Assembly: GCF_900107755.1 (NCBI RefSeq)
Contig: NZ_FNQR01000011.1
Span: 1 to 64,000 of the forward strand
Source of the DNA: Thalassobacillus cyri
GTDB taxonomy: Bacteria > Bacillota > Bacilli > Bacillales > Halobacillaceae
Reading direction: 5' to 3'
DNA: 64,000 nucleotides
In this document: one piece after another, positions 11,102-20,366 of the stretch
Position numbering within the stretch: position 1 is the first letter of the stretch
Layout: each line of letters opens with the position of its first letter
Made by a program: the position numbers and the translations under genes
The notes under the pieces: model-generated
What the model saw: only the letters and a program-made list of their open reading frames with translations
Told to the model about the DNA's origin: nothing
The model's database searches: none

Positions 11102-11144
11102 AAAAAACCTCCTTAATCCAACATAAAGGAAAAGGAGGTTTTTT
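11102..11144 (+). terminator. Perfect hairpin that also contains the next gene's Shine-Dalgarno
   Basis: AAAAAACCTCCTT (11102-11114) pairs perfectly with AAGGAGGTTTTTT (11132-11144). It resembles an intrinsic terminator for nadE, but AAGGAGG at 11132-11138 is also the ribosome binding site of the lipoprotein gene starting at 11148. A transcript coming through from nadE would hide the site; one initiating inside the loop would not. Confidence 0.75.
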
Positions 11145-11147
11145 GTA

Positions 11148-11723
11148 ATGTGGAAAAAACCAATCGCAAGTGTTTTTGCAATCGGAATCTTGATGACTGG
11201 TTGTAACACCGAAGAAGCACAGGAAAATTCTAAACAGAACAACGTTTATGATCCATTGGAAACAACAGAAAAGAATAACGATACAGAGAGTAATGAATTA
11301 CGCCGTGGAGCTCCAAATAGAATTAAGCGAGAAGCAGAAGAAGATATGCGGAACACTACTTACAATATGTCTGATCGGGCACATAATAACGAGTATTATA
11401 ATGAGCAATCAATGGCAATCACACGATCCATCAATGAATTGCCTCAGGTAAGTACATCGACAGCATTTGCTACCGAAGATCGCGTTCTTGTAGGAGTAGT
11501 TCCTACTATATATGGCCGTAAAGATCATAACCTTAAAAATTTAGTTAGAGAAAAAGTAGCGGAGGTCACCGAAGAAAAAAATGTGGTGATTTATATGAAC
11601 CATAGCGACTGGGAAGAATTGAGAGATTTGAATGCCAGAGTTAGAGCAGAAAAAGCTCCGGAAAAAGTGAAAGGAGAAATCAATAAATTCCTTAAACGGT
11701 TCCAGCCTGATAATTCCAAATAA
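11148..11723 (+). CDS. YhcN/YlaJ family sporulation lipoprotein
   Basis: A 191-aa lipoprotein: short signal sequence ending in the lipobox LMTGC (Cys19), then an Asn/Glu-rich linker and a C-terminal domain typical of the YhcN/YlaJ family, whose members are made in the forespore and found in spores. The function of the family is unknown, with a role in germination or outgrowth suggested for some members. Its ribosome binding site is inside a perfect hairpin. It may be expressed alone from a promoter within the 76-base gap after nadE, although I see no clear sigma-G boxes. Confidence 0.82.
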   Translation: MWKKPIASVFAIGILMTGCNTEEAQENSKQNNVYDPLETTEKNNDTESNELRRGAPNRIKREAEEDMRNTTYNMSDRAHNNEYYNEQSMAITRSINELPQVSTSTAFATEDRVLVGVVPTIYGRKDHNLKNLVREKVAEVTEEKNVVIYMNHSDWEELRDLNARVRAEKAPEKVKGEINKFLKRFQPDNSK

Positions 11724-11816
11724 TGTAACTTCTCCTTCTTCAACGATACCCTCCAATATGGTATAGTAATAAAAGAAATCAGATAACTATATGTATGTTG
11801 GAGAGGAGAATGTACC

Positions 11817-12569
11817 ATGGCTGGTCATTCTAAATGGAAGAATATACAAAGGCGTAAAAACGCTCAAGATGCAAAGCGGGGCAAGGTATTTATGAAAATG
11901 GCCCGTGAAATCTTCGTAGCAGCTAAAGAGGGCGGCGGAGATCCAGAGATGAATCCATCACTTCGTTTAGCGGTTGATAAAGCAAAAGCGAGCAACATGC
12001 CTAATGAAAATATTGATCGCGCCATTAAAAAAGCTACGGGTGACCTGGACGGTGTCAGCTATGAAGAAATCACATATGAAGGTTATGGCCCTGGTGGCGT
12101 AGCAGTGATGGTTAAAGTACTGACTGATAATAAAAACAGGACAGCTGCCGAAGTCCGGCATGCTTTTAACAAAAACGATGGCAATCTTGGTGAAAATGGT
12201 TGTGTTTCTTATATGTTCGATCGTAAAGGATATCTTGTAATTGACCGTTCAGCCCATGATGTTGAGGAAGATGATGTCATGCTTGAGGCGATTGAAGCCG
12301 GAGCAGAGGAAATGGAAACAAACGAAGAAACCTTTGAAGTTTATACCGAACCTGAAAGCTTTACAGAAGTCAAAGCTGCATTAGCTCAAAGCGGCTATAC
12401 GTTCGAAACTGCCGAAATAACGATGTTCCCGCAAACCTATACGCCTGTGGGCGAGCAAGAAACCGAAAAAATGCTGAAACTTATTGATACATTGGAAGAT
12501 AATGATGATGTCCAGGACATTTATCATAATTTTGAAGCCGATGAAGAGGTTTTAGAAAAATTAAGTTAA
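11817..12569 (+). CDS. YebC/PmpR family protein
   Basis: A 250-aa member of the YebC family (B. subtilis YrbC), starting [21 protein letters not shown]. Members act as DNA-binding regulators in some bacteria, and recent work assigns some a role in helping ribosomes translate polyproline. Three-domain architecture at full length. SD GGAGAGGAG precedes ATG 11817, and TATAGT at 11762-11767 could be its -10. It stands alone between two terminator-like hairpins, upstream of bofC as in B. subtilis. Confidence 0.93.
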   Translation: MAGHSKWKNIQRRKNAQDAKRGKVFMKMAREIFVAAKEGGGDPEMNPSLRLAVDKAKASNMPNENIDRAIKKATGDLDGVSYEEITYEGYGPGGVAVMVKVLTDNKNRTAAEVRHAFNKNDGNLGENGCVSYMFDRKGYLVIDRSAHDVEEDDVMLEAIEAGAEEMETNEETFEVYTEPESFTEVKAALAQSGYTFETAEITMFPQTYTPVGEQETEKMLKLIDTLEDNDDVQDIYHNFEADEEVLEKLS

Positions 12570-12585
12570 ATCCACTCCTGATTAT

Positions 12586-12630
12586 AATAGCTTCCATTTC
12601 TGGGCAAACTGGAAATAGAAGCTATTTTCT
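12586..12630 (+). terminator. Terminator after the yebC-type gene
   Basis: AATAGCTTCCATTTC pairs with GAAATAGAAGCTATT across a short loop (one bulge), followed by TTCTTTT. Confidence 0.8.
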
Positions 12631-12645
12631 TTTAGGGGTGATCTG

Positions 12646-13206
12646 ATGAGGACGATAATCAAATCGATAACGATAAGCATGTTATTGCTTGGTACCATTA
12701 TGCTTGCACCAGATGCAGATTCTACGATAAAGGGAAGTACAGAGAAAAAAACTTCAATTGCATCTGAAAAGCAGACTTCCTTAGTTGCAAGTCAGCCATT
12801 AGAAGTAAAGGTTACTATGACGAAGGAGTACCTTGATGGTGTTCGTGAAACCGAGGAAAAAGTTGAAACAATTTGGGCGATGGAAGATTTTTGGGCCAGC
12901 TATACAGGCTGGACATTAGTGGATCAGGGAGATGGGTTTGTTGAATTTAAGAAAAAGATCGATGACCTTTCACCCGAGGTGAAAGCAAACGGTTATTTTG
13001 GAATTGATATAAATGAGCAATTGACCATCTTTTTGGGGAAACCGGCCGAAGGTCAAATCATGGAGTCATTTTTCCCGATCCCTGTAGATACGTTGGAAAG
13101 CAAGCGGATGGAAGAGCTTGAAAAAGGGATTAAAATCAAAGATAAAGAGCATTTTCAAAAAGTGATTAAAACCTATTCCGGAAAGAATATGACTGGAAAA
13201 CAATAG
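12646..13206 (+). CDS. bofC: BofC, forespore regulator of the sigma-K checkpoint
   Basis: Secreted forespore protein that restrains the SpoIVB signalling protease and so delays sigma-K activation. The 186-aa product has an N-terminal signal segment (ISMLLLGTIMLAP) and the BofC C-terminal region with ETIWAMEDFWASYTGW and KANGYFGIDINEQLTIFLG. The gene lies just before ruvA, exactly as in B. subtilis. SD TTAGGGGTGATC precedes ATG 12646. Divergence is high in this family, so the locus supports the call. Confidence 0.87.
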   Translation: MRTIIKSITISMLLLGTIMLAPDADSTIKGSTEKKTSIASEKQTSLVASQPLEVKVTMTKEYLDGVRETEEKVETIWAMEDFWASYTGWTLVDQGDGFVEFKKKIDDLSPEVKANGYFGIDINEQLTIFLGKPAEGQIMESFFPIPVDTLESKRMEELEKGIKIKDKEHFQKVIKTYSGKNMTGKQ

Positions 13207-13212
13207 ACACCG

Positions 13213-13241
13213 GCTCTCCTGTATTATCAGGAGAGTTTTAC
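13213..13241 (+). terminator. Terminator after bofC
   Basis: CTCTCCTG pairs with CAGGAGAG over a tattat loop, then a T-rich run. A -10-like TACAAT at 13281-13286 follows and probably starts the ruvAB transcript. Confidence 0.8.
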
Positions 13242-13321
13242 TTTTGTTTACTTAGAATGGGCGAACATGTGCTTGTATGTTACAATAGATGAATACTTAG
13301 TAAGATTAGAGGGGAAACAGC

Positions 13322-13939
13322 ATGATAGCATATGTACGGGGATTATTGACAGATTTAGACGATGATAGTGTCATTGTTGAAACGAACGGGGTAGGCTATG
13401 AATTGATATGTGCCAATCCTTATTTATTTCAGGAACATATAGATAATGAAGTGAAAATTTATACATATCATTATGTCAGAGAAGATTTGCAAGCCTTATA
13501 CGGATTTAAGAAGAAAGAAGATAAAGCCTTATTCTCTAAGCTTCTGAATGTATCAGGAATTGGACCGAAAGGGGCACTGGCTATTTTGGCTTCTACAAGT
13601 GTCGGGGATTTCGTAGCTGCTATTGAGCAGGAAGATGAGAAGTTTTTGACACGTTTTCCAGGGGTCGGGAAAAAGACCGCGAGGCAGATGATTCTTGATC
13701 TGAAAGGGAAATTGACAGCATGGATTCCAGATGAAGAAAATGAGTCATCTATTTTTTATGCGAAAGATCATACTTCTCAAGAACGTAACCAGGCAGTTGA
13801 GGAAGCGCTTGAGGCCATGAAAGCTCTTGGGTATTCGGAACGGGAACTCAAGACTCTTCGCCCTGAGCTGTCTAAAAAAGAGCATGCCAATGTAGATGAC
13901 TACGTACGTCAAGGCTTGCAATTGATGATGAAAAGCTAA
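13322..13939 (+). CDS. ruvA: Holliday junction DNA helicase subunit RuvA
   Basis: DNA-junction-binding tetramer that loads RuvB (205 aa). N-terminal OB fold from MIAYVRGLLTDL with GVGYEL; central helix-hairpin-helix pairs visible as LLNVSGIGPKGALAIL and FPGVGKKTARQMILDLK; C-terminal domain that contacts RuvB. SD AGAGGGGAAA precedes ATG 13322. ruvB follows after 20 bases. Confidence 0.97.
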   Translation: MIAYVRGLLTDLDDDSVIVETNGVGYELICANPYLFQEHIDNEVKIYTYHYVREDLQALYGFKKKEDKALFSKLLNVSGIGPKGALAILASTSVGDFVAAIEQEDEKFLTRFPGVGKKTARQMILDLKGKLTAWIPDEENESSIFYAKDHTSQERNQAVEEALEAMKALGYSERELKTLRPELSKKEHANVDDYVRQGLQLMMKS

Positions 13940-13959
13940 ACGAGTGGGGGTGACTCGGC

Positions 13960-14961
13960 ATGGAAGAACGAATGATATCAAATGAGATGCAGGAAGAAGA
14001 TGCATCGATTGAATTAAGCTTACGGCCCAGCAGCTTGAGGCAGTATATTGGTCAAACGAAAACGAAACAGAATTTGCAGATTTTTATTGAAGCAGCAAGA
14101 ATGAGGAATGAACCTTTGGACCATGCTTTATTATATGGCCCACCGGGGTTAGGTAAAACGACATTGGCTTCTATTATTGCTAATGAAATGGGAGTTCAAT
14201 TCCGCACAACTGCCGGACCTGCCATCGAACGTGCAGGAGACTTGGCTGCTATTTTGTCTTCGCTGGAAGCAGGAGACGTACTTTTTATCGATGAGATTCA
14301 CAGACTGCCTCGATCAGTAGAAGAAGTGTTGTATCCTGCTATGGAGGATTTTTGTCTGGATATCGTTATCGGGAATGGACCAAGTGCAAGGTCTGTACGA
14401 CTTGATCTGCCGCCGTTTACTTTGGTTGGAGCAACTACACGAGCCGGATTGCTATCAGCACCGCTCCGTGACAGATTCGGCGTGCTCAGTCGTTTAGAAT
14501 ATTACGATACGAAAGATTTATGTGACATTGTAGAACGGACAGGGGAAATTTTTCAAGTGGGCATCACACATGATGCAGCAATAGAAATAGCGAGACGTTC
14601 AAGAGGGACGCCGCGGATTGCTAACCGTTTATTGAAGCGGGTACGTGATATAGCTCAAGTCAAAGGCAAAAAAGAAATAGATTTGCAGACTACGCAGGAG
14701 GCATTGGAGATGCTTCAAGTGGATCCTGTAGGACTTGATCATATTGATCATAAGTTATTACTGGGAATCATGGACGGCTTCCAGGGAGGACCTGTAGGAC
14801 TTGATACGATTGCGGCTACGATCGGTGAAGAATCCCAGACCATTGAAGATGTTTACGAACCGTACTTGCTGCAAACCGGATTCATCCAACGCACCCCAAG
14901 GGGCAGAGTGGTAACACCTAAAGCTTATCTTCACTTTCACCGGGAGGTGCCTGAAGCTTGA
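13960..14961 (+). CDS. ruvB: Holliday junction branch migration ATPase RuvB
   Basis: AAA+ motor driving branch migration with RuvA (333 aa). Walker A GPPGLGKT at residues 60-67, Walker [10 protein letters not shown], sensor motif [18 protein letters not shown], and a C-terminal winged-helix domain ending with [15 protein letters not shown]. The start MEERMISNE matches the usual bacillar N-terminus. Its TGA overlaps the TTG start of the next gene. Confidence 0.98.
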   Translation: MEERMISNEMQEEDASIELSLRPSSLRQYIGQTKTKQNLQIFIEAARMRNEPLDHALLYGPPGLGKTTLASIIANEMGVQFRTTAGPAIERAGDLAAILSSLEAGDVLFIDEIHRLPRSVEEVLYPAMEDFCLDIVIGNGPSARSVRLDLPPFTLVGATTRAGLLSAPLRDRFGVLSRLEYYDTKDLCDIVERTGEIFQVGITHDAAIEIARRSRGTPRIANRLLKRVRDIAQVKGKKEIDLQTTQEALEMLQVDPVGLDHIDHKLLLGIMDGFQGGPVGLDTIAATIGEESQTIEDVYEPYLLQTGFIQRTPRGRVVTPKAYLHFHREVPEA

Positions 14962-15158
14962 CCGGATTTGGAAAAATATTTATTGTAATAGGGGTTGTAT
15001 TCGTCATTATCGGTTTGCTTTGGAATTTTATTGGCAAGCTCCCAGGCGATATCAGCTTTAAAAAAGGGAACGTTACTTTTTATTTTCCAATTGTCACTTC
15101 CATTGTAGTAAGCATCATACTTTCATTGATTTTTTACTTCATAGGTAAAATAAAATGA
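14958..15158 (+). CDS. DUF2905 family small membrane protein
   Basis: A 66-aa protein with two hydrophobic segments ([19 protein letters not shown] and [20 protein letters not shown]) separated by [18 protein letters not shown], the DUF2905 signature. Function unknown. It starts with TTG 14958 overlapping the ruvB stop (TTGA), with SD GGGAGGTG inside ruvB, so its translation is coupled. It is often found between ruvB and queA in bacilli. Confidence 0.88.
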   Translation: MTGFGKIFIVIGVVFVIIGLLWNFIGKLPGDISFKKGNVTFYFPIVTSIVVSIILSLIFYFIGKIK

Positions 15159-15177
15159 ATAAAGATAGGAGATAATT

Positions 15178-16203
15178 ATGGACATCAAGCAATATGACTT
15201 TGACCTTCCTGAGGAGTTGATCGCCCAAACACCTTTGTTGGATCGTGCTGCATCAAGATTGATGGTTCTTGATAAAGAAAATAAAACAATCAATCACCGG
15301 CGATTTTCAGATATCAGGGAATATCTGCGTCCCGGTGATTGCCTTGTTTTGAATGATACCAGGGTACTGCCTGCACGGTTGTATGGAGTAAAAGAAGATA
15401 CTGGAGCCAAAGTAGAAGTACTTCTTCTCCATCAGACAGAAGAGGATGAATGGGAAGTATTGGTGAAACCAGCGAAGAAAATCAAAGTAGGAACCAGAAT
15501 AATATTTGGTGAAGGAAAATTGATTGCACAATGTACGGCAGCCCAGGAACATGGTGGCCGAATGCTTCGTTTCGAATATGAGGGAATATTTTTAGAAGTA
15601 TTAGAAACGCTCGGAGAAATGCCGTTACCACCTTATATCAAGGAACAGCTTTCAGATAGCGAAAGATACCAGACTGTTTATGCTAAAGAAGAAGGTTCTG
15701 CCGCAGCTCCCACAGCAGGATTGCACTTCACAAAGGAGCTATTGAAAGAAATTGAGCAGTCCGGGGTTGAACTCGCTTATATTACACTTCATGTCGGGTT
15801 GGGTACCTTCCGACCAGTAAGTGTAGATAATATTGAGGATCACGATATGCATGCTGAGTTCTACCAAGTATCACAGGAAACAGCGGATAAACTGAACCAT
15901 GTCCGTGAGAACGGTGGACGTATCATTTCAGTAGGAACCACCTCCACGAGAACATTGGAGACGATTATGCGTGACTATGGGAAATTTACCGAAGCATCTG
16001 GCTGGACGGATATATTCATTTATCCTCCGTACGAGCTGCAAGCGATTGATGGATTGATTACCAATTTCCATCTTCCGCAATCAACACTGATTATGCTAGT
16101 CAGTGCTCTGGCAGGACGAGCGTTCATTTTAGACGCTTATCAACAAGCTGTAGAAGAACGTTACCGTTTCTTCAGTTTCGGTGACGCAATGTTGATTTTA
16201 TAA
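15178..16203 (+). CDS. queA: S-adenosylmethionine:tRNA ribosyltransferase-isomerase QueA
   Basis: Adds the epoxycyclopentane ring in queuosine synthesis, acting after Tgt on tRNAs with GUN anticodons. The 341-aa protein begins [17 protein letters not shown] and contains [19 protein letters not shown] and [10 protein letters not shown], all family landmarks. SD GATAGGAGA precedes ATG 15178. It is followed by tgt after 19 bases in the standard queA-tgt-yajC operon. Confidence 0.97.
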   Translation: MDIKQYDFDLPEELIAQTPLLDRAASRLMVLDKENKTINHRRFSDIREYLRPGDCLVLNDTRVLPARLYGVKEDTGAKVEVLLLHQTEEDEWEVLVKPAKKIKVGTRIIFGEGKLIAQCTAAQEHGGRMLRFEYEGIFLEVLETLGEMPLPPYIKEQLSDSERYQTVYAKEEGSAAAPTAGLHFTKELLKEIEQSGVELAYITLHVGLGTFRPVSVDNIEDHDMHAEFYQVSQETADKLNHVRENGGRIISVGTTSTRTLETIMRDYGKFTEASGWTDIFIYPPYELQAIDGLITNFHLPQSTLIMLVSALAGRAFILDAYQQAVEERYRFFSFGDAMLIL

Positions 16204-16216
16204 GGAAAGGGTTTAA

Positions 16217-17359
<1,143 letters not shown>

Positions 17360-17374
17360 AAAGGGGGAATGAAA

Positions 17375-17638
17375 ATGGATGGCATATTAGGATTGTTACC
17401 GATTATCCTTATGTTCGTCATTTTCTATTTCTTGTTGATCCGTCCGCAGCAAAAGAAACAGAAGCAGGTTCAACAGATGCAAGCGGATTTACAAAAGGGA
17501 AATAGAATCATTACTATCGGGGGGCTTCATGGCACCATTCACGCGATTGATGAAGGAACTGTAGTATTAACGGTAAATGATGGAACTAAAATGACTTTCG
17601 ATCGTTCAGCTGTTCGAGAGGTATTGAATCAAGACTAA
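17375..17638 (+). CDS. yajC: Preprotein translocase accessory subunit YajC
   Basis: Small single-pass protein (87 aa) associated with SecDF at the Sec translocon. Hydrophobic N-terminus LGLLPIILMFVIFYFLLIRPQQKKQK, then a small beta-rich domain with GNRIITIGGLHGTI. I use ATG 17375 because ATG 17369 is only one base from the AAGGGGG ribosome site. It ends the queA-tgt-yajC operon; secDF is 5 kb downstream. Confidence 0.93.
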   Translation: MDGILGLLPIILMFVIFYFLLIRPQQKKQKQVQQMQADLQKGNRIITIGGLHGTIHAIDEGTVVLTVNDGTKMTFDRSAVREVLNQD

Positions 17639-17639
17639 A

Positions 17640-17673
17640 AAATGACTCCGGCAAAAATAGCCGGAGTCATTTT
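17640..17673. terminator. Bidirectional terminator between yajC and the convergent membrane gene
   Basis: AATGACTCCGGC pairs with GCCGGAGTCATT over a seven-base loop, with a T run on the plus side and an A run before it, so it can stop transcription in both directions. The stop codon of the minus-strand gene lies at its edge. Confidence 0.88.
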
Positions 17674-18056
17674 TTTCTGGCTGCGGGATTAGAACGGATA
17701 TTGACGCCCAACATCCCACCGATTAAAGCGGAACCGACCATTCCTGCAAGGTACGGAAGCTGTGCTAGTGACAACCCCTGTTCAAGTCCCAGATATTGAT
17801 ATAGGATAATAAATAATAAAAATGCCCCACCAGTCAAAAGACCATACATCCAGCCTTTTTCCTGGCCCCGATGCCCGGCTGTTGCTCCACCAGTAAACAG
17901 TATGAGCATGGCCAAAATCATTGTAAGTAAGTTGATGATATTTGTATCGATGGTTGTAAAGCGGAGCAAAAGCGCCAATATAAAACTGCACGTCAACATA
18001 AGAATAAGGATGATGGCAAGACCATATCCCAGAGCCTTCCAAACTTCTTTTTTCAT
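17667..18056 (-). CDS. TIGR04086 family membrane protein (YrzE-like)
   Basis: A 129-aa protein with four hydrophobic segments: GYGLAIILILMLTCSFILALL, LLTMILAMLILFTGGATAG, LTGGAFLLFIILYQYL and PYLAGMVGSALIGGMLGV. It matches the small YrzE/TIGR04086 family next to yajC in bacilli; function unknown. SD AAGGAGGGG precedes its ATG at 18056. It converges on yajC, sharing a terminator. Confidence 0.8.
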   Translation of the reverse strand: MKKEVWKALGYGLAIILILMLTCSFILALLLRFTTIDTNIINLLTMILAMLILFTGGATAGHRGQEKGWMYGLLTGGAFLLFIILYQYLGLEQGLSLAQLPYLAGMVGSALIGGMLGVNIRSNPAARKK

Positions 18057-18176
18057 GATTCCCCTCCTTGTCTACTTTGTCCATATACTATATGTCTTAT
18101 AATTTATAAATAGAAGTATATATTTCTCCTGCCTTTTGAATAGATATCATAGAAAAGGCTGAAAAGGAGACAGGTT

Positions 18177-19469
18177 ATGATAACGTGGATGGCCATTCTT
18201 ATTTTTATCATCAGTTATGGATTGATCATGTCTGAAAAAATAAATCGTGCCCTCGTAGCAATTTCGGGGGGAGTACTGTTACTACTGACTAATGTGTATG
18301 AATGGCAGGATGCTTTCACGCATTATATCGACTGGGAAACGATCGCTTTGCTTTTTTCGATGATGGTTCTGGTAGCCATTACAAAGAAGACCGGTGTGTT
18401 TGAATATATTGCCATACGCTTCGCACAAATGGTGAGAGGGAAACCTGTACCTTTACTTATAGGAACTGCCATTTTGACGGCCGTTGGCTCTGCTTTTTTA
18501 GATAACGTCACTACCGTTCTATTATTTGTTCCTATTCTGTTGACGCTGACGAGCCAGCTCAACTTACCAGCGTTTCCTTTTCTTCTTACTACCATATTCA
18601 GCGCAAATATCGGAGGTACAGCTACCTTGATAGGGGATCCTCCTAATATAATGATTGGACAAGCGGTCGAACATTTTACCTTTGTATCATTCCTGGTAAA
18701 CCTTGGGCCGATTGTTATCGTCATATTCGCCTTTACGCTGGGAGGGCTGGTATTAATTTTTCGTAAGCAATTAGTATATGAAAAAGAGAAAGCGATTGAA
18801 TTGATGAACTTGAATCCCTCGAGTTACTTAAAAAAAACACCGATGCTCTATCAGTCCTTAACCGTAATGGCTATGACCATGGTTGGCTTCCTGATGCACC
18901 CGATCATTCATGTGGAGCTCACTACGGTTGCTGTTTGTGCGGCTGTGTTGTTATTACTTTTGACCGATGCGGAAGCCTCCAGCGAAAAAGTCTTTCAGGA
19001 AGTGGAATGGGTTACCCTGTTCTTTTTTATCGGTTTATTCATGCTCGTTGGTGGACTGGAGAAAGTAGGCGTGATCGATGAAATAGCAAGAGCGATGATG
19101 TGGATGTCAGGCGGGGACTTACCGCTGACATCATTAATCGTATTATGGAGTGCCGGAATACTGTCCGGGGTGGTTGACAATATTCCTTTTGTAGCGGCTA
19201 TGATTCCTGTTGTACAGGAACTTCAAGGATACGGCATGATGAACATCGATCCAATTTGGTGGGCATTAGCGCTTGGTGCATGTCTTGGAGGGAATGGGAC
19301 GTTGCTTGGGGCATCGGCTAACGTAGTGGTAGCTGGGCTCGCTGCCAGCGCTAATCATCAAATTTCTTTTGTGAAGTTTATTGTATATGGAATCCCTGTT
19401 TTATTGTTCTCATTGATTGTTGCTACGATATATATCTACTTCCGTTATCTGGTGCCATTTTTATCTTAA
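18177..19469 (+). CDS. ArsB/NhaD-type ion transporter
   Basis: A 430-aa polytopic membrane protein of the ion-transporter superfamily that includes ArsB, NhaD and the P protein. Landmarks are FLDNVTTVLLFVPI and SANIGGTATLIGDPPNIMIG in the first half, mirrored by GVVDNIPFVAAMIPVV and GGNGTLLGASANVVVAG in the second, showing the internal duplication of the family. The substrate (arsenite, sodium or an organic anion) cannot be told from sequence; no ars genes are nearby. SD AAAAGGAGACAGG precedes ATG 18179/18177 region. Confidence 0.85.
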   Translation: MITWMAILIFIISYGLIMSEKINRALVAISGGVLLLLTNVYEWQDAFTHYIDWETIALLFSMMVLVAITKKTGVFEYIAIRFAQMVRGKPVPLLIGTAILTAVGSAFLDNVTTVLLFVPILLTLTSQLNLPAFPFLLTTIFSANIGGTATLIGDPPNIMIGQAVEHFTFVSFLVNLGPIVIVIFAFTLGGLVLIFRKQLVYEKEKAIELMNLNPSSYLKKTPMLYQSLTVMAMTMVGFLMHPIIHVELTTVAVCAAVLLLLLTDAEASSEKVFQEVEWVTLFFFIGLFMLVGGLEKVGVIDEIARAMMWMSGGDLPLTSLIVLWSAGILSGVVDNIPFVAAMIPVVQELQGYGMMNIDPIWWALALGACLGGNGTLLGASANVVVAGLAASANHQISFVKFIVYGIPVLLFSLIVATIYIYFRYLVPFLS

Positions 19470-19495
19470 AATCAGTTTGATCATAGTAAACACTT

Positions 19496-19528
19496 CACCC
19501 GCGTAATAATTTACGCGGGTGTTTGTTT
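19496..19528 (+). terminator. Terminator after the ArsB/NhaD-type gene
   Basis: CACCCGCGTAA pairs with TTACGCGGGTG, followed by TTTGTTTT. Confidence 0.88.
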
Positions 19529-19587
19529 TGCAGTTAGGTTTAGGATAAAGCAAGGGCTTTTTGGTTAAAGTAACAAAGGACATCTAG

Positions 19588-20277
19588 ATGGATAGCGGGA
19601 GTGGAATAGAAGTGGATATTCAAGTATGGACAATAGTTTTTCGAACGCTGCTTACATATTTATTGATCTTAGTGATTCTAAGAATTATGGGAAAAAGGGA
19701 AATTGGGGAGTTGAGTGTATTAGATTTAGTGGTTTTTGTCATGCTTGCTGAAATTGCGGTTTTCTCGATTGAAGAACCAGATAAATCTTTAGTTCATGCC
19801 CTGATTCCCATGACCCTCCTTTTAATCATTCAACGGTTATCCGCTTTTCTTTCTTTGAAGAGCCAGAACTTTCGGGAATGGTTTGATGGTACACCTACTT
19901 TCATTATTAAGCATGGAAAAGTCGATGAGTATGAAATGAAAAAGCAGCGTTATAACTTCAATGATTTACTCATTCAACTTCGTGAAAAGGAAATATATAG
20001 TATCCAGGATGTGGATTATGCCATTCTTGAACCTAATGGTAAACTTTCGGTCCTTCAAAAGGATGAAAATGACTCCGACCATTCCTCAGGTTATTCTGCT
20101 ATTTTGATTGCAGATGGAAAAATACAATATGATTCTCTCCAACGAGTGAAAAAAAATAAAAGCTGGCTTCTGAACGAACTGAAGAAAAAAGGTTATGAGT
20201 CCGAAAAAGACATCTCCTTCTGCTCCCTTGACGAACAAGGAGAACTGTTCATCGACCAAAAAAACGAGTATGAATAA
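19588..20277 (+). CDS. DUF421 family membrane protein (YrbG-like)
   Basis: A 229-aa protein with three N-terminal membrane segments (VWTIVFRTLLTYLLILVILRIMG; LDLVVFVMLAEIAVFSI; LIPMTLLLIIQRLSAFLSL) and the DUF421/YetF cytoplasmic domain with FREWFDGTPTFIIKHGKV and RYNFNDLLIQLREKEI. B. subtilis YrbG occupies the same place. Function in the family is unclear; some paralogues are in spores. SD AAAGGAC precedes ATG 19588. Confidence 0.9.
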   Translation: MDSGSGIEVDIQVWTIVFRTLLTYLLILVILRIMGKREIGELSVLDLVVFVMLAEIAVFSIEEPDKSLVHALIPMTLLLIIQRLSAFLSLKSQNFREWFDGTPTFIIKHGKVDEYEMKKQRYNFNDLLIQLREKEIYSIQDVDYAILEPNGKLSVLQKDENDSDHSSGYSAILIADGKIQYDSLQRVKKNKSWLLNELKKKGYESEKDISFCSLDEQGELFIDQKNEYE

Positions 20278-20304
20278 CAATAGCGCTGCGACTGCAGAGG
20301 TGAC

Positions 20305-20366
20305 ATAAAATAAGAATCGAAAGCCCTTTGGCATAAGTGCCAAGGGGCTTTCGATTCTTATTTTAT
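20305..20366. terminator. 62-bp near-perfect palindrome, bidirectional terminator
   Basis: Arms of 29 bases (20305-20333 and 20338-20366) around a TAAG loop match with a single mismatch. It sits between the convergent DUF421 gene and spoVB, and the spoVB stop codon (20358-20360) is inside one arm. Confidence 0.88.
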
